From Dasypus novemcinctus (Eukaryota; Chordata; Mammalia; Cingulata; Dasypodidae), in assembly GCF_030445035.2 (NCBI RefSeq), contig NC_080682.1, positions 32,284,770-32,348,769 on the forward strand: 64,000 nucleotides of DNA, given 5' to 3'. Shown here piece by piece: positions 12,752-24,539 of this stretch. The notes under the pieces are model-generated. The model had not been told where the DNA came from, searched no databases, and saw only the letters and a list, made by a program, of their open reading frames with translations. The translations under genes and the position numbers were made by a program. The first letter of the stretch is position 1. Each line of letters starts with the position of its first letter.

Positions 12752-14869
12752 GATAAAAACTCCAGGAAAGAATGCTTTACCTGAAAAATAGAATCATAGA
12801 GGAATGAAATAATCAGAAACTCTGCCTTTTCACAGTACTCTGCCAATCTCACAGGTGACTCTTTCCCCAAACTTTCTAGCAAAGTGTTCCTCAAAATGAC
12901 TCTAAGTAGTCTTTCTTATTCTGTTACTATCCTGTCTCCAAAAGAAAGCCCTTATAAGACTTAAGATACACAAAAGAAGGGAACCACATTTCCATAGGTT
13001 CAGTGTAATCTTTGCAAAACTTCCAGCAGGATGGAGTAATGTACTCATTAGAAGTAATGACTTTGGAGACTAAAAATATTAAGAATGTAACATGAAATGA
13101 TATGAATAAAAAAGTCACAAAATAGTGTTTCTATACTAATTACAATCATGTATATATGCCATAGGTATAAAAGAAAGTTAATGAATAAGAGTGACGGAAT
13201 TAGTATTTGAAAATGATAGATTTTATATACATTTAAGAATAAAATGCAAATTCAAAAACACCACTTAGAAAACTTTATATAGTTTTTTTATTCATCTATG
13301 TTAAAATATTCAGTTGTGTAAAAGTTTAAAAGGAAATAATTCATGTGTTTAAGGAATTATCTCCTGGATGTGAGATTATAGGTGATCTTTAATTTCACTA
13401 TAGGTTTTTGTATTTTCCAAATTTCTACATCTTACATTATTAATTTTATGAGCAGAAAAGAAATAAAATTTCCAGATTTTTTCATGAAAGTCTAAAGTCA
13501 AATCCAGAAATTTTAATATTGAATGAGATATATAAGGGTAAAATAGGAAATGATTCATTGACACATGATAGAAATCCGGGAAATAATATCTGAATAAAAG
13601 TGAAGTATTGCTGTAATGTACTCATGAAATTGTTGTTATCAATTCACCAAATGAAAATAGAATGACGGATTGAGTGGGCAGTAACTGCCTTGAAAAGGCC
13701 AGTCGAGTAGGGTGAGACTGCTACAATTGTCCTGTGGTCTACTAACCATCATCCTAAATATCATCTCTAGACAACCAATCAAGGATTGTTTACCTCCAGT
13801 TTCAACTTATATCATTAATGCTAATAATCATAAGGCAAGTCTATTTAATCAATCAGAAGCAGTTAATTCAAATCCCATTTCCACTTAATAAGGGATGATA
13901 TTTTTTTATTAATCTTCAAATTAAGATCAATATAAACTGTTTTTTCCACTATTATAACTTTTTCCTCCACCTGAAATTTCCTTTCCTATATATTTTCATG
14001 TGTTCTTAGAGCAAAAGGAAGTGAGAAGCAATATGAAATATCCCTGTTATAAGTAGGCATGGTACATAATGAAGTATGTGGAAAGGAATCCTTTTCCACA
14101 TAGTCCTATTTCAAGAAGCTGGCCTTAAATTCCAAGTGTTCCAAATCCCAGAATGAGTGGTCTCCGTATGGATAGCCCAAAGCATCAGAGAATCCTTCCA
14201 GTGAAAAGAACCTTCGAGAAGAAAATTGAGTGCTTTTCTAATTGCCAACTCCTCTCCAGAGGAGTTGAACCTTGGGAGAACCAAGAACTGGCTGATATGT
14301 TTTTCTAATTTTCTGAAGGTCTGTGCTCAAGACAGAAAACCCTAAACTCTATGCAATTATCTTCATTATTTCAATTGTCTTTCAGTTTCTTGAAAATCCT
14401 TAAGAAATCAGAAAATATTTTTAAAAATCTCTTTTATGATTCTTAAATGTCTTTTCTTTTTTTCACATCAACAGACACAATCACACAAACAAAACTCAGA
14501 CATATTAAAACTGATATATTTGATATGCACTACTAACTGGCAAACTCCAGCACAAGATCAATTTATATTTCTTTTCTAATCCAAAAATGAACCATATGTC
14601 TTTTTCTACTCAAAAACTCTAATATCCATATTTTTGGAGAAATGATCTGTGTTGATCCAGCAAGAAAATCCTGAGCTTTCATAAAAGAGCCGTCAGATCA
14701 CAGTAGACAATCAAGGATCTGGGCATGAAAACTTCTTTTAAAATGGAAAATTTTCTTACTGACTTAAATTCCACATGATCAAATATTTTGAAATGACAGT
14801 TCTTATTATAACTCTGTTTGCTCCCATTCCAAATAGCATGATAAAGTTCATTTTATACCATGTAGTGCT
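12752..14869. other. AT-rich stretch without recognised features
   Basis: This is the 5' side of the first OR pseudogene. OR genes usually have non-coding upstream exons, but I see no defensible splice structure. There is no repeat family I can name and no open frame with protein-like content. Confidence 0.4.
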
Positions 14870-15118
14870 TATAATAATTCATTTTTATTAAGTGCTTGCT
14901 ATGTTCTAGGCACTATATTAAATAATTTCCATACATTATTTAATTTGATCTTCACAACAAAGATATGAGGTAAGTATTGTTATTATCCCTACTTCATGTA
15001 AAAGGAAACTGAGGCTTAGAAAGTGTAACTGGCTTGCTCAAAGTAACAGGATAAAAACTAGAGGAGTCTGGATTCCAGGTTGGGATGTCTGTGTCCAGCT
15101 CTTAACCACTTATGCAAC
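14870..15118 (-). repeat. MIR-like SINE
   Basis: The order TTTATTAAGTGCTTGCTATG, TCTAGGCACTA, a TTATTATCCC block and GGAAACTGAGGCTTAGA is the reverse complement of the mammalian-wide MIR core and tRNA-related part. It ends with a CTCTTAACCACT-like match to the MIR head. It is old and diverged, as expected for a family that predates placental radiation. Confidence 0.75.
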
Positions 15119-15584
15119 ATTACTGCTGGTATGGACCAATTTTCATTCTGGGAAATAGCACCGCTAGAGAGTTTGCAATAGTGGGTTGGTACCTAAGACC
15201 TTCCATCTATGACAAAATTCATTTTATACCATGAAATCCATGGCAATCCTCTTACTAGATTCTGAAATGTAGAGTCAGGTGTCAATAAATCTGTGGTTCT
15301 ATTGGGCAATACTCTAGAACCTTTGTACATTGGAGATCCTCAGGTAAATAGCATTTCACAAATCGGATACCTTCTTTAAAGATTAGGAAATTAAATACCA
15401 TAGAGATTAGTGACTTGTCCAAGAAGATACCCCTAAGTGGTTAGCAGTAAGCCAGAACAAGAATACAGGTCTGCTAAAGATCAAGACAATGTTCCATATG
15501 TTTGTTTTGGCCACCATCACACTACCTTAAGATGACTTTGTACAAGTAAAAATCACCCTAAGGTGACAAAACAAATGAACTTTT
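15119..15584. other. Unassigned, possible second MIR remnant
   Basis: Between 15290 and 15480 phrases such as TTAGGAAATTAAATACCATAG and GTGACTTGTCCAAG resemble an antisense MIR, but similarity is too weak for a firm call. The remainder is unrecognised. Confidence 0.3.
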
Positions 15585-15587
15585 GGA

Positions 15588-15698
15588 AAGCAGATGTGGC
15601 ACAAGTGGTTGAGCCCCTGCTTCACGTGTATGAGCTCCTGAGTTCAATCTCTGGGCCCCCCCTCAAAAAAAAAAAAAAAAAAAGAAAGAAAGAAAGTA
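15588..15698 (+). repeat. Short tRNA-derived SINE with A/GAAA tail
   Basis: The segment AAGCAGATGTGGCACAAGTGG with GAGTTCAATCTCTGGG downstream has the A-box/B-box layout of the DAS SINE heads. It is followed at once by an A run of about 19 and four GAAA units. It is much shorter than the DAS copies at 600 and 30771, so it is either a short subfamily or a tRNA-head-only copy. Confidence 0.7.
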
Positions 15699-17779
15699 TA
15701 AACTCTCATTTCTCATTTTGAACAATACCTATCTTGACTCTCTGAGAAATAACGTTATATGTCAGTTCAGAGATTCATCGTATCTCTGTGAGTACATCTG
15801 TTGTAGTAGAAAGAAAGTTTCAGCTGGTTAGAATTAGATGTTTCCGAGTTGCAACATAAAGTGTTCCTGAGTCTTCAGTTTAATATAGATTGACAACCAT
15901 GGCAGTGGACCTAGTATTTTCTAGTAGATCCTGTATTTTAATGCATTGTCCCTATGGATCTCAGATTTAGAGGTAAAGAAATCCAAATGCTGTTCTTCTC
16001 CTCCCCCTCCCCGCCCATGCTGACTTCTCTAGTTTGCAATAAAGGTCAGAAGCTCCAACTCCAATTACTTTTCTTATTCTCAGTTGTCTTCATCATTTCC
16101 TGTCAGTCAAAAGTGAGCTTCCCACTTCATTCCTGGAAATAATCAAAGTCAGAATATCTTGTCAGGATAAACAAATGACTGTTCATCAGACAATCTTTAA
16201 TCTTATTCAGATCCTCACACCATATGACTTACTCCTCTAGGACCTTCAGTGACCCATCATCATTACTGCACTATCATCACAATCGAAAACCTAGAAATTG
16301 GCATAGAAATGTAAAACTTTTCCTGATAAGGTTTAGAATATCAATGTGCAGTGAAGAAGACAAATATTTCTGAAAAATATCCCAGAACATCTCAAAGTGA
16401 TCCTAAATCAAATATCAGAAAGTAATGCTTCAATAATTTTAAGTATATATCCCTTAGGAGAAAATGAAAATGTAAGAACAGGATTGAAAATGAACAAGTC
16501 TAGAAAACTTACTGTGGTTGTCACTATAATTGAGAAGACAATCTTATGTACTCAGAAAGAAGTAACTGTTAGGTGTAGCTGTTCAAGCATGTCATAAAAT
16601 ATATATTTCTAGAGTCCACACTGAATAGACAAATCTACAAGCAGAGAGTGCCAAGATGGCATAGATTTCTTCAAATGGATTCAGCAAGCATTTCTAAAGT
16701 CCAAATGCTGCAGAAAATTCAAGTCGAAAGAAAAACATTGTCTAAAATATGAAAATTGAAGTCCTCAGGTACAAAGGAGAATCTTATCTTCTCCAGTACC
16801 TAGATCTATGGTTACAATACAAAAGAAAAATATTTCCATCTCACTCTGTCTCTTAATATCCTCTTCTCATTCTGTTCCTAAAATGAGAAAAATCACTTCT
16901 TGAATCAGCCTTCAGAGAAGATCTGAGAATACTAGAGAAACTATCAGACTATCTTAGACTTTGTTCTCCTCTGGGTAATTATTTCTCTTAAAGGAAAAAA
17001 AAAATGTCCTTTGTAAAATGTATTTGAAAGAATTTGTCTATAAATAATACATCTTCACCTGATTGGTTATTTTCCCTGTGCTGCAAGCTAATCTATGAAC
17101 CCTCTTTCTATCCTGTATATTCTTGGTCTGGAAAATTATGGAGTAAAGCACTTCTATAAATCCTTGAGTATAATAAACTGGGACATTAAGGACTCACAAT
17201 GCTGTGTGAACAACAACAAGGGGTTTCATTAAGGTTGAATATCCCAGAAGAAATTTTCCCATTTCCTGAGGTCACTAAAGGAGTTTGAAATAACAAGTAT
17301 ATTTCTCAAATGCACTTTAAACAAATCAGGGCACATTCTTCATAGGAAACTTTGGGTTTGATACCTTATCGGTTTGAGTGATAGCTACATTGGATATAAA
17401 TGGAGCCTAAAATCCAAGTTTCAACTTGTCCAGCACTGAATATTCATGCTTTCCTTTTGACATTGTTTAAAAGTTGTGGAATTCCACTGGCTATTCAATG
17501 AAAGAAATCTGACTGAGGGCAAGAGATTTCTTTAATCTTTTTCACACATAATATCCAAAGAATGACAGATTTTGCAAATATGCCCTGTCATCTTGGAAAA
17601 CACATTCGCAAGTATTCCACAGCCTGAAAGAGAGAGTATTGTTTAAGTAACATCTTATATAAAACTAGAAGCAACTATTAAATTTATATTAACAGGATTA
17701 ATTAACCAGCAGATTAAAAAGTTAAAGAAATAATGATAATAGCAGCTATCATTACTGAATGCTATGTCCTTTATTCTAT
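15699..17779. other. Intergenic stretch without recognised features
   Basis: AT-rich sequence with scattered frames of about 60 codons and no protein motif. I see no repeat ends or target duplications I can support. Confidence 0.4.
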
Positions 17780-18645
17780 TAATATGGGATTATTATTGAA
17801 TTTCATATGTTGAACAAATCTTACATTCTTGGAATGAATCCCAGTTGGTGATGGTATATGACTTTTTTATATGCTACTGGATAAGTTTGTTATTTTTTTC
17901 TGAGAATTTTTGTGTTTATATTTATAAGGAATATTGGTCTGCAGTTTTCTTTTTTGTGATGGCTTTATCTGATTTTGCTACCAGAGCAATATTAGCTTCA
18001 TAGGATGAATTGGAAAATATTCTATAAAAGGGCAGAGTTTGTGAAGGACTTCCGATTTTTTGATTTTCTGAATTGCCTTTGTGTTCTTTAATTAGTTTTT
18101 TTGTGCTAATTTTTATTCTTTCTGCTTACTTTGAGTTTAGCTTTCTCACCTTCTAGTTTCTTAAGTGGAAGATTTTGGTATTAAATCGATGTGAGATCTT
18201 TCAGCTTTTTTAATATAGGCATCAACAGCATAAATTTCAATCTAACCACTGGTTTAGATTCATCACGTAAGTTTTGTATGACATATTTTTATTTTCATTT
18301 ATCTCAAGAGATTTTCTAATTTTCCTTCTGATATTTTTTTTGTGCCATTTCTTATTTAGGAGTACATTGCTTAATATATCCACATAATTTCCTAAATTAT
18401 TTCTGTTATGGATTTTTAATTTAATTTTATTGTTTTCAGAAAACATAATTTGTTTTATTTCAGTCCTTTTAAATTTATTGTCTTGCTTTATGGCCAAATT
18501 TATTGTTCAATCTGGAGTCTGTTCCATGTACACATGAAAAAAATGTTAATACGGTCTCCACAGTTATCTCTTACATCTAGTTGGTTTGTAAAGTTCTTTG
18601 ACTTTTATTTCTATATTAATTTAATTTGTTTCTTATGACTGTAAT
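17780..18645 (-). repeat. Antisense old L1 ORF2 fragment
   Basis: Phrases such as GGAATGAATCCCAGTTGGT and TTGGTCTGCAGTTTTCTTTT are typical of antisense L1 reverse transcriptase. The complement at 18497-18237 encodes a lysine-rich piece with KWHKKNIRRKIRKSLEINEN, similar to the region between endonuclease and RT in ORF2. Frames are broken. This is an ancient L1 remnant. Confidence 0.75.
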
Positions 18646-19773
18646 AATAAATTACTACAAAATATTCTTAGAACATTAGATATTAATGCTTTTACAGTTT
18701 AGTGGTTGTTTAATGGCTTTTCTGAACTATTAATAACTGTGAATATTTTATTTTTTATGGTATATGGTTATCAAAGTCTCTTCTCATTGAGTTTACTGTT
18801 CTACTAATATTTGAACAGAGAGTTCCTAAAATTCCTGTAACCAACAAGTCTTTCAGCCTTTGCCAAAGGGCTTTGCGTGCATATTGGAGTGAACTTTCAG
18901 CATTTAGCCAGGTAGTTAACAATTTCACTTTAGCCTTCACTTCCTATTTGCTCAGAGATGCAAATTAAACCAGAGGTGATAACATAAGGTCTCCTCAGGT
19001 CTTTCTTAAACATGTGCAGAACCTTGAACATTTAGACATCTCTATTCATGCACATGACCTTCTACATTCCAAGAAATGCATCTAATTTTTAAAGCCCCAC
19101 ATGGATATCTCATTAGTTTTGGTTAGCTAACTATTATTCACACTTTAAGGCACTATGATGCTAAAAAATTGCCTATGGTTATTTTTGACAAATGTCTAAA
19201 AGGAAAAGACTCCAAATCATATCAATAAAGACTTCTTTATGAATTCTGTCATGAAGGCGATCTCTGGGCAGAACAAATAATGAAAATTGTCTGGGAAAGG
19301 GGACTTGGAAGGAGCCCCTTTGAGGGGGTGCCAAGTTTTTGGTTTTCACTATGATTCCAGGTTGTTGATTTTCATGGCTACAGCAAATCTGGGGAGGAGT
19401 TATAGGAATAGAGCAAATGAAAATGCCATAAACCATGCTTCAGTGTTTGATGTGTGTTAACAAATCTGAAATGCAACCCTGAAAGTGTGTATCTTTAGCC
19501 CCACTTTAGATTTGAGGAAGTAGCCCCCAACCGAGTGGCCAAACTAGAATGAGGATGTAAGTTCAGATTTCACTGATTTCAAATCCATTCTTTTCTTCTA
19601 ATCTCTGCTGTCTCCAGGTCACAAATGCAGGATCAATTGGAAGATTGTTCATTCAAATCTTAATTGTGGGAAATAAACAGGGATGGATTATTTAAGAAAA
19701 AGTTGCTCCAACATCTTCACACCTCTAGCATCCACACACTTTTCACTTTTGATTGTGGGTAGAATGCTCTTTG
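18646..19773. other. Intergenic stretch without recognised features
   Basis: No gene or named repeat is seen. The minus-strand open frame at 19179-19436 has no recognisable domain. Confidence 0.35.
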
Positions 19774-20491
19774 CCACCCTTTGACTTTGGCTTTGGTCAT
19801 GTGACTCATTTTGACCAACAGAAATATGGGCAGAGGTGATACCTGTCTAACTCTGAGTTTTGTATTAGTCAGCGAAAGGGATGCTGATGCAAAATACTAG
19901 AAATCAGTTGCATTTCATAAAGGGTATTTATTTGGTATAGAAGCTCACAGTTACTGGGCCATAAGGCATAAATTACTTCCCTCGACAAAATATGTTGCCA
20001 CATGTTGGACCAGATGGATGTCAATGTCTAACCTTCCTCTTCATCTTAAGTCACTGTGGTTCCAGCTTCTTCCAATATCAACTATAGGCTGAGATCCTGG
20101 GGTTCGTTTCTCTTCGGGTTCAGCTGCTCTACTTTTTCCCATGTGTTTACTTCCAGGTCTCCAGATCAAACCTCCAACCTCCCTTCTCTGCAGTGCAGTT
20201 TCTCTGTGAGTTCCCACTCACAACGGGGAAGGGACTCAATGTCCTACTTTCACGGCCCAATAAAAGCCTTAATCATGATTTAATCAAGTAAAAGTGAAAA
20301 CCTCTAAATCCAATATAATCTGATATACTCAGAGGGACAAACCAGGTTACAAACATAATCCAACATCTATTTTTGGAGTTCATAAACTATATCAAACAGC
20401 TACATCCATGCTTTGACTTTGGGTTTGGTCATGAGACTCACTTTGACCAATAAAATATAGGTAGAAGTTATAGCTGTTTAACTCTAAGCTT
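19774..20491. repeat. Roughly 85-bp direct repeats flanking a MaLR LTR
   Basis: The segment at about 19779-19860 (CTTTGACTTTGGCTTTGGTC onward) is repeated at about 20411-20491 (CTTTGACTTTGGGTTTGGTC onward) with about 13 mismatches in 81 positions. The LTR at 19861-20404 sits exactly between the copies. The right copy continues into an older repeat running to about 20760 whose end (GTTTATTTGCAGCAATAAGTAACA) resembles the tail of an ancient LTR-like family. Confidence 0.75.
19861..20404 (-). repeat. MaLR-type solo LTR
   Basis: It runs from TGTATTAGTCAG to CAAACAGCTACA on the plus strand. In sense (minus) orientation it starts TG, ends CTAATACA, and carries an AATAAA signal in AAATAAATACCC about 90 bp from its end. 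The same ends are seen at 62488-62980. No 5-bp target duplication is seen; instead it is flanked by direct repeats of about 85 bp. Confidence 0.75.
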
Positions 20492-20855
20492 AAACTTCAG
20501 GGTCATCTCTTATTCCCATTTGCCCTCATGGACTTTTCTTTGTCATAAGAAGGGAATTCCCTGACTCAAGCACTGGTCTAATGATGTTTAAGTCAGGTGA
20601 AGCAGAGTTACCCAATTTCACACTCAGCAGTGAGAAGCAGGGCCTCCTAGCCACCTTGACCAAAAAATGCCATACAGCTAAGTCTCCTTATGACAGCCAA
20701 ACTATAAATGCATGAACAATGCATTTTGAGGTAGTTTATTTGCAGCAATAAGTAACACAAAGTCCTAGATATATTATTCCATGGATAATTGGCATGAAGT
20801 TACGCTGAGGTTCTGTGATTTACAGCACTGATAATAAACCTTAAATCCTCTGCTT

Positions 20856-20995
20856 TAGATTGATAGAGCTACCATAACAAAGCACCACAAACTGGATGTT
20901 TTGAAACAACATAAATGTATTGTCTCTTGGTTCTGAAAACCAGAAGTCTGAAATCAAGGCATTAGCAGCACCCTATGTCAACTAAAGCCAATAAA
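20856..20995 (-). repeat. MLT1-like LTR fragment
   Basis: The phrases GAGCTACCATAACAAAGCACC, ACAAACTGGATG and AAATGTATTGTCTCTTGGTTCTG are the reverse complement of the end of an MLT1 MaLR LTR as I know it. The copy is cut off by the MLT2-like LTR at 21016. Confidence 0.65.
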
Positions 20996-21015
20996 GAAGA
21001 ATCTGTTTCATGTGT

Positions 21016-21454
21016 TGTTATTAGTCAGGGTTCTTTAGGGAATCAGAACTGACAAGAGATATATGTAAATATTATGATATTTTATAAAATCATCTCACAC
21101 AGCTGTGGGTGCACAAGCACAAATTCTGTAGGAAAGGCTACAAGTTGGGAATTCTGAGGAAGGTCCTTGATGAAGGAGAACCTGGCTGGTAAAATTAAAG
21201 ATGAAAATTCTCTCTTCTGACTACTGAAATAATCACTTCTTTCCTAAGACCTTCAACTAAATGGATGAGACATTTCATTGCTGAAGGTAGTCTCCTCAGT
21301 TTATTGTAGATGTAATCAGCCATAGACGCAATCAACTTCCCAATGATTTAAGTCCACAAAATTTCCTTACAGTAACAATTAGACCAGTGCTTACTTGAAC
21401 AAATTACTAAGCACTGTTACCTGAACAAGTTCATATATGGAATTAACTATCACA
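21016..21454 (-). repeat. MLT2-like LTR (3' LTR of an ERVL element)
   Basis: In sense orientation it starts TGTGATAGTTAATTCC and ends CCCTGACTAATAACA, the terminal pattern of MLT2 LTRs of ERVL elements. It directly abuts ERVL-type internal sequence at 21455, which makes it the 3' LTR of a minus-strand element. Confidence 0.7.
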
Positions 21455-23110
21455 GTATACTCTTTGTCAACTTGGCAGACATACCTATCAGAGTAAACTA
21501 TACTTAATCTCTAAACAAAACAATAACATACATGTTTTTCAGCTAAAAATGCTCCCTTGTCCTGCATACAATCAGAAACATGATACATTTCTCCAGAATA
21601 GAGAATAAGATACATGTCCTTGGGTAATATTCATTTTTAAACTTGATAGCCTATAGCTCAAATATTATAATATGAAACTAATCCAACTTATGTCAAATTA
21701 TATGGAGATAAGGTAGGGAAACAAACATGTATTTTCTTTCTGTACATATACAAACATACTCATAACAAAATAAGGAATAAATATTCATAACCATTATAGT
21801 TTTTCTGTACTGGTCACATGGTCATGGTTTATCACACCTTCTCCCACTACCCATTCCATGTTCCTTTAATCCTCAGCAAACACCTCAGCTGGCTATGGTC
21901 CTTTGCCTGGAGGGATGGCCCATACTTTAATTCCTGAAGTTCTGGGCCATTGGTAATACCAAGAGACACACTAGGAAGCTCCTGTGTTCTGGACAAACTT
22001 TTCTTTACTTCCTTTGAGTAGTTGTAGTGCTATTTACTCTTGATAGTCAGGATCAATCATCCCAGTCGGTACAGTAATTCCTTTCTTTGCCTCTTGATTC
22101 AGAGGCATGAAGAGCCCAAAGTGGCCAGTGGTAGTCTCAACTTCCAGTTCAAGAGAATCATTGTTGTGTTTCCTATTGGAAATGTCCCTCTTTTTGGATC
22201 TAAGACCCGTAGGCCAGCAGAACTTAAGGTTGCAGAGACAGGAAGCAAATTTTTTTTCTAGTGGCTCACTAGGGGTAATAGTAAGTGATGCCACACACAT
22301 CTCCACCCTTTGTTTCCTGGACCCATCAATTCTGGCTATGGGAGAAATAGAACCATAGCATGAACTCTGATTTAGAGCATACACAGCCTCCTGGTGAATA
22401 GTGTCCCAACCCTGTAAAATATTGCCACCAATTTGGCACCATAATTGAGTCTTCAAAAGTCCATTTCACCATTCTATCAGTCCATCTACTTCAAGGTGAT
22501 GGGGAATATGGTAAGACCAGTGAATTCCATGAACATGAATATTCCCACAAATTATTTGCTGTGAAATGGGTTGTTTGACCAGAAGCAATGTTGTGTGGAA
22601 TATCATGATGGATAAGGCACTCTGTAAGTCCATAGATGGTAGTTTTGGCAGAAGAATTGCGTGTAGGGAAGGTAGACCCATATATGTAGTATATATCTAT
22701 TCCAGTTAGAAAAAATTGCTGCCACATCCATGGTATAAGTTGTCCAATGTAATAAACACGATAACAGCTAGCAAGATGATCACCTTGAGGAATGGTGTCC
22801 TATCAGGGACTGAGTGTGTGGCTCTGCTGCTTTCAGATTGGACACTCATCAGTAACTGTAGCCTGGCCAGCCTTGGTGAGGGAAAGCCCATATTGTTAAG
22901 CCCATTCACAACCTTCATTCCTACCACTATGGGCATTTTGTTCATGAGCCCACTGGACAATGAAATGACTGGCTGAGGAAAGATGCTGAGAGGTATCACA
23001 TGCAGGATATCTTACCCACTTGATTACTAAAATTTTCCTCTACAGAGGTAATCCTCTGGTAAGTACTCATATGGGACACAAATACATTCATATCGTATCC
23101 AGGGAATTAT
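21455..23110 (-). pseudogene. ERVL-type pol remnant: integrase and dUTPase
   Basis: In minus-strand order there is an RNase H/integrase junction near 23110-22900. Next is the integrase core, with LTGIDIYYIYG near 22700 and GLTECLIHHDIPHNIASGQ near 22590, then the integrase C-terminal part with YALNQSS near 22380. After that comes a dUTPase-like domain with GHFGLFMPLNQEAKKGI and GMIDPDYQE near 22040-22110. ERVL elements are distinctive in carrying dUTPase after integrase, and that is the order here. Stops and frameshifts abound; the longest open piece is 22456-22034. gag and RT are not seen, so the element is truncated upstream. Confidence 0.8.
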
Positions 23111-23654
23111 ATACATCAAATTAGCAGTATCTGATAAAGTACAATAATATGATTAGGACCTGTATTAGAAATCAAATCAGCCTAGATTTAATTATGAACA
23201 TTAAAATTATGAGCTATATTTACCTAAATCAAATGATGCATTAAGTGAGCAGCAATTTCCTACACATAAAACAGAAATATCAATATATCTTTATGAGGAT
23301 TATGTAAGAATCAGATTGGATACCACAATTGGCAGAGTGATTATTATGGAGAAAGTTCTCATCATTGTTTTATTTACATTATCTTTATCTCATATGATCT
23401 TTTCAGGGAATTTTCAATTTACTATCAGTTGAGGGGAGATCTCAAACATTCATTGAAAATTCTTATAATTATTATATAAAGACATGTGACTCTGTATTCA
23501 TTTGTGAAAAACTTGGTCTATCTAATTTCTGTATTTGACCAAATTCTTATCAAACATAAGAGAAAACAAGACAGGTTATAAATGTGAGGTATGATCATTC
23601 TTTTCAGAAACTGGCTTCATCACACATGAGTTCTCCTTTCCTGTACTGAAGATA

Positions 23655-23835
23655 GTAACATACAACAATGAGTTTTTTTCTATGCCAGGCACCATTCTAA
23701 GTATGACACTTGCGTTATCACTGATAACCCCTCAAAAGTCCTATGAACTAGGTATTGTTTTCATCCCTATTATACACATGTGAAAAGTGAAGTCTAAAGA
23801 GGTTGCAGCACTTGCCCAAGTTCATATAAACTCTT
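23655..23835 (-). repeat. MIR-like SINE
   Basis: The order TATGCCAGGCACCATTCTAAG, CCTATGAACTAGGTATTGTT, TATACACATGTGAAAAGTGA and GCACTTGCCCAAGTTCATA matches the reverse complement of the MIR core, with strong divergence. Confidence 0.7.
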
Positions 23836-23884
23836 AGTAGTTCTTAGTAACTACTAAGAAGAGTAGAAATACTGTGTGTAGTTT

Positions 23885-24260
23885 ATTGTACTCCAAAGGT
23901 CTTCCATGTCAGTAAGGTGTTCCATGCTGTCCAATTGGCAAGAGTTATGGTTCAAGGAAGGCCAGTAACACCTGAGGATGGTAAGACTGTGCACACCCAA
24001 CATTGGGTTTGATTGTGAGCATGGTTACTGCTGAAGCCCACTGTAGAAAGGTATTGGCTAGGGTGCTATGGGCTAAAAGAAAAATGTTTATGGGGGACAA
24101 TAAGGAATTTAATAGTATACAAGAAACATTTCCATTAGCAGATAATGAAGTAGCAGGTAGTGGAATTGTACGAGGAGATTTCCAATATCATATGTTTCCC
24201 CTTTCTAAATTCACTGAGTTTTATACTGTGACATCGAAAACTAGTTAAAAAATAAGAAGA
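23885..24260 (-). pseudogene. Class I ERV env fragment, N-terminal SU part
   Basis: The complement of 23990-24022 reads AHNQTQCWVCT, the CWVC (CXXC) motif that gammaretrovirus-like surface subunits use for SU-TM disulphide exchange. It is followed by LPSSGVTGLP and a tryptophan-containing segment (EDLW), as in class I ERV envelopes. Frames are broken. It lies downstream, in the minus direction, of the C-terminal SU/TM piece at 24540-25570, which is the wrong order for one env gene. Confidence 0.65.
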
Positions 24261-24539
24261 TTCCACTTAGATGTACATAAAGCCCCAGGTATTTTGCTGT
24301 CCTGATTGATTGCTTTTCTACCTTCACCTGTTAGCTTTTAGGGAACCAATAATGAGGCCTTTCTGTTTGGCTTTATCCAGGACTATTTCTGAGTCCAAGA
24401 CTTTCAATCTGGGCCCCATGACAAGGATTTTTGGTGGGATTTATTCTGACCAGCCACCTTCCCTCTTTGCTATATTAACCTGTTTCAACTGCCTCTTCAG
24501 ATAATTTACACCCTTATTCTTAATGGGGAGCTGAAGGGT
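24261..24539. other. Sequence between env fragments
   Basis: It is retroviral in context but I recognise no motif. It could be the region after TM or part of a 3' LTR. Confidence 0.3.

Noticed and set aside
22040-22358. Plus-strand genes overlapping the ERVL dUTPase
   Set aside because: The minus strand carries the recognisable dUTPase and integrase motifs; the plus frames have none.
24003-24248. A plus-strand gene of 81 codons
   Set aside because: The minus strand of the same interval reads as retroviral SU with a CWVC motif, which explains the sequence better.
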